Source of the DNA: Notolepis coatsorum
Lineage: Eukaryota > Chordata > Actinopteri > Aulopiformes > Paralepididae
Direction of reading: 5' to 3'
NCBI GenBank assembly: GCA_963971535.1
Contig: CAXASK010002156.1
Location: 123,654-187,653, forward strand
Length of the DNA stretch: 64,000 bases
This document shows positions 61,208 through 64,000 of the stretch, piece by piece. Made by a program: the position numbers and the translations under genes. The notes under the pieces were generated by a model. The model was not told where the DNA came from. It was given only the letters and a program-made list of their open reading frames with translations, and searched no databases. The stretch's first letter is position 1. Each line of letters starts with the position of its first letter.

Positions 61208-64000
61208 ATGGACCCTGCCAATCCTTATACCTTTCTTGCTCGGTCCCTCCTCCACCAGGCTCCCCACTCCTCTCTTTCTATCTCTACCCCTAAACCTGTA
61301 TACCCAATCAAAACTAGAATATCCCGTTACGCTCCGCTTTACCCAGCTCGTCCTTGTGCGATAAACCATGCCAACTTAATTGCGATTAAACCTACCCGCA
61401 TGGCTGAAAACCGCGCTGCTAAGTGTACAGAGAGTGTGAAGGTTGGCCTTATCAACATCCGCTCTCTGCCAACCAAAGCTCTTTTGGTAAATGAACTGAT
61501 AACAGACCATAGTCTCGACCTATTTGGCCTCACTGAGACATGGCTTAAACCTAATGATTTTCTGCCCTTAAACGAGGCCTCACCCCCTAATTTTAGTAGC
61601 TCCCACATCGCACGCACCTCCAAGAAAGGAGGCGGAGTTGCTCTAATTTATGACTCTAAGCACAACTTTACATCCGACGCAAACTGTAAGTTTTCCTCGT
61701 TTGAGGTGCTCCTGCTGCATCCCTCTCCACCCAACAGAAAGTGTGGCGGTCTAATTCCTACCTCCACTGCATCCTTTGTAATGGCTGTCCTATACCGCCC
61801 CCCAGGCCCTTACACCCTCTTCCTAGATGAATTTTCAACTTTCATCTCTGAGCTTGTTATGCGCTCAGATAACATTTTAATTGTTGGTGATTTTAACATT
61901 CATTCCAATAAAACTCTAGATCCCCTAAATAAGGCTTTTACCGACATCATTGACTCTGTCGGTCTCATTCAAATCGTTGACCAACCCACTCACAGTGGTG
62001 GGAACACCCTTGACCTAGTCCTAGCCCGCGGTCTCACTGTGTCAAATTTGACCGTCTCCCCCTATGTTCCTGCTCTCTCAGACCACTACCTCATCAAATT
62101 TCAAATTGATCTGACGGTTTCTCGCCCAGACAGTGTAGAATCCTACATGAGCCGTCGTATTAACGCCTCAACTGTCCCAATTCTAGTTAACTGCCTACCA
62201 GACACCCTCTCTCCCTTCCTCTCTTACTCTGGCCCCCTTGATCTCTTTACAGACAAACTTAATGCCGCCCTTCGTAGCACCCTCGACATTGTCGCTCCCC
62301 TTAAACCTAAAATTAAACGTGCTCCGCAAAAACTAACTCCCTGGTTTACGGAGGAAACGCGCTCCTTTAAAAAGGCTTGTCGCAAACTTGAACATAAATG
62401 GCGTTCGACCAAACTCGAAGTATTCCGCCTCGCCTGGAATGATAGTTTACGTAACTACAAAAAGGCACTCTCACTTGCCAAAACCTCTTATTTTTCCAGG
62501 CTCATAAATGAAAACAAAAACAACTCAAAGTTTCTGTTTGACACAGTTGCAAAACTTACGCAGAAACAACCAAGTGCCCTAAACCATGCGTTCTCGGCTA
62601 ACGAATTCATGACATTTTTTACCAAGAAAATTGACCTCATTAGAGATGAAATTGTTGCTTTACTCAACAATCAGAGTCCCTCCCAACCTTTGACGGGCAT
62701 TCCCCCTGACTTTGATTCCAGTCATACGCTATGCTGCCTTGAAAACGTCTCACTTAGTGCCCTCTCTAAACTGGTTGGCGCGGCTAAACCTTCAACCTGT
62801 CTGTTTGACCCTCTCCCAGCAACTCTCATCAAAAAACTCTTCCCAACTCTAGGCCCTGCCCTACTCAATATCTTCAACACCTCTTTGTCTACTGGCGTGG
62901 TGCCCCTGGCCTTTAAATCAGCCGTCATTAAACCATTACTTAAAAAACCGAACCTCGACCCTCTAATCTTGAAAAATTACAGACCTATCTCCAATCTCCC
63001 ATTCCTATCCAAAGTGTTAGAACGGATCGTCGCAACGCAACTTACTGACCATTTATCAAACAATAATCTTAATGAATCATTTCAATCTGGCTTTAGAGCC
63101 TTACACTCCACCGAAACGGCGGTTACCAAAGTCACAAATGACTTACTGCTCTCTCTTGACTCAAACCTCACCTCTGTGCTCTTATTACTTGATCTCAGTG
63201 CAGCCTTTGACACTATCGATCACTCGATTCTTCTAGGTCGGCTTGAGAACCATGTTGGCATTCGGGGTCTCGCACTAGCTTGGTTTAAATCCTATTTAAC
63301 TGATAGAACACACTGCGTGGTCTATAATGATTTAACATCTGAGACCCTCCCAGTGCAATGTGGTGTCCCACAAGGCTCTGTCCTGGGCCCTTTGCTATTT
63401 TCGATTTACATGCTACCCCTCGGCGATATCATACGCAAATTTGGCATAAACTTTCATTTTTACGCTGATGACACCCAATTATATATACCTATTAAGCCAA
63501 ATGATTCCTCCCAACTACAAAACCTTGAGGCCTGCTTGCTTGCCGTCAAAAAATGGATGTCGCAAAACTTTCTACTCCTTAATGCAGATAAAACTGAGAT
63601 GTTAATTGTTGGCCCCCCAAACCACAGAGGCCTGTTTCAGGACATCTCCCTCAACTTTGATACCTGTCATGTATCCCAGAGCTCCACCATAAAAAACCTC
63701 GGAGTCATTTTTGATTCCTCCCTCTCATTTAATGCACATATAAAAAACGTCACCAAAATTGCATTCTTCCATCTTCGTAATATCGCAAAAATACGCCCCA
63801 TTTTAACTCTGGCTGATGCTGAAACCCTGATTCATGCTTTTGTCTCATCACGTCTGGACTACTGTAATGCACTTTTTTCAGGCTTACCTAATTCAAGCAT
63901 CAAAAATCTTCAACTCGTGCAAAATGCGGCTGCACGGATACTAACTAGAACTAGAAAATTTGATCACATCACACCAGTTTTGTCCGCCCTACATTGGCTT
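61208..64000 (+). CDS. L2 ORF2: endonuclease and reverse transcriptase, 3' end outside window (L2-4)
   Basis: The frame is open from the ATG at 61,208 through exactly 931 codons to the window end, with no indel relative to L2-2 over the same length. It carries LINIRSLPTKALLV, FGLTETWL, IVGDFNIHS, LSDHYLIKF, NYRPISNLPFL, LDLSAAFDTIDHSIL, GVPQGSVLGPLLF and FHFYADDTQLY. About 102 residues remain outside the window. Together with L2-2 it shows that this L2 family has kept coding capacity and was active recently. Confidence 0.93.
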   Translation, partial: MDPANPYTFLARSLLHQAPHSSLSISTPKPVYPIKTRISRYAPLYPARPCAINHANLIAIKPTRMAENRAAKCTESVKVGLINIRSLPTKALLVNELITDHSLDLFGLTETWLKPNDFLPLNEASPPNFSSSHIARTSKKGGGVALIYDSKHNFTSDANCKFSSFEVLLLHPSPPNRKCGGLIPTSTASFVMAVLYRPPGPYTLFLDEFSTFISELVMRSDNILIVGDFNIHSNKTLDPLNKAFTDIIDSVGLIQIVDQPTHSGGNTLDLVLARGLTVSNLTVSPYVPALSDHYLIKFQIDLTVSRPDSVESYMSRRINASTVPILVNCLPDTLSPFLSYSGPLDLFTDKLNAALRSTLDIVAPLKPKIKRAPQKLTPWFTEETRSFKKACRKLEHKWRSTKLEVFRLAWNDSLRNYKKALSLAKTSYFSRLINENKNNSKFLFDTVAKLTQKQPSALNHAFSANEFMTFFTKKIDLIRDEIVALLNNQSPSQPLTGIPPDFDSSHTLCCLENVSLSALSKLVGAAKPSTCLFDPLPATLIKKLFPTLGPALLNIFNTSLSTGVVPLAFKSAVIKPLLKKPNLDPLILKNYRPISNLPFLSKVLERIVATQLTDHLSNNNLNESFQSGFRALHSTETAVTKVTNDLLLSLDSNLTSVLLLLDLSAAFDTIDHSILLGRLENHVGIRGLALAWFKSYLTDRTHCVVYNDLTSETLPVQCGVPQGSVLGPLLFSIYMLPLGDIIRKFGINFHFYADDTQLYIPIKPNDSSQLQNLEACLLAVKKWMSQNFLLLNADKTEMLIVGPPNHRGLFQDISLNFDTCHVSQSSTIKNLGVIFDSSLSFNAHIKNVTKIAFFHLRNIAKIRPILTLADAETLIHAFVSSRLDYCNALFSGLPNSSIKNLQLVQNAAARILTRTRKFDHITPVLSALHWL

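Larger units (their letters stand above)
59159..64000 (+). mobile_element. L2-4: second full-coding L2 LINE, runs off the window
   Basis: Same organisation as L2-2 in the opposite orientation: 204-bp monomers (59,159-59,960), leader, ORF1, then ORF2 open to the last base. 5' flanks differ from those of L2-2, so it is an independent insertion. About 40 bp of the leader next to the monomers is missing relative to L2-2. Confidence 0.93.

Overview
The window is repeat-dense vertebrate chromatin, almost certainly from a ray-finned (teleost) fish. The evidence is the mix of repeat families: a chromodomain Ty3/gypsy, BEL/Pao, Ty1/copia, L1, several full or broken L2-clade LINEs, Rex1-type LINEs, many hAT elements, a tRNA-derived SINE and fish-typical microsatellites. 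I found no convincing host gene. The only host-like trace is a short zinc-finger-gene N-terminus remnant near 50.2 kb.

Layout. (1) 1-27.8 kb is one nested stack built on a minus-strand L2 LINE (L2-1). Its reading frame can be followed from an ORF1/esterase (about 19.2-17.9 kb) through endonuclease and reverse transcriptase pieces down to 6.4 kb. It is split by a BEL element (19,248-27,475), a Rex1 LINE (about 15.4-17.46 kb), a hAT (13,836-14,860) and a large unclassified element A (6,737-12,513, itself carrying a second hAT). It is finally cut by a minus-strand L1 whose ORF2 is interrupted by a gypsy element at the left edge. (2) 27.5-32.3 kb holds a 99-bp tandem array, a SINE, an LTR/primer-binding-site palindrome, a deleted copia element and microsatellites. 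(3) 32.3-41.5 kb holds an internally deleted L2 (L2-3) and a complete L2 (L2-2) with two intact ORFs and a 5' array of 204-bp monomers. (4) 42,156-47,461 is element B, a second copy of the element A family in the opposite orientation. (5) 47.5-52.3 kb is LINE debris with a 32-bp minisatellite. (6) 52.3-58.8 kb is nested hAT elements. (7) 59,159-64,000 is another near-identical intact L2 (L2-4), running off the window in the opposite orientation to L2-2.

Most unusual items. The A/B family is about 5 kb, has 3-bp target duplications and no recognisable transposase. It has composite ends whose short hairpins co-vary between the two copies, and 5S-rRNA-derived segments in one copy. At 28.32-28.45 kb a perfect 56-bp palindrome carries a copy of the 3' half of tRNA-Pro beyond the normal primer binding site, with its one mismatch at the position of m1A58 and its end at or beside position 37. 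This looks like a fossil of aberrant reverse transcription. The L2 elements carry tandem 5' monomers reminiscent of rodent L1 promoters. Both the BEL and the copia element lack the catalytic core of their reverse transcriptase although reading frames on either side stay open.

All family assignments rest on motif recognition by eye; no database search was possible.
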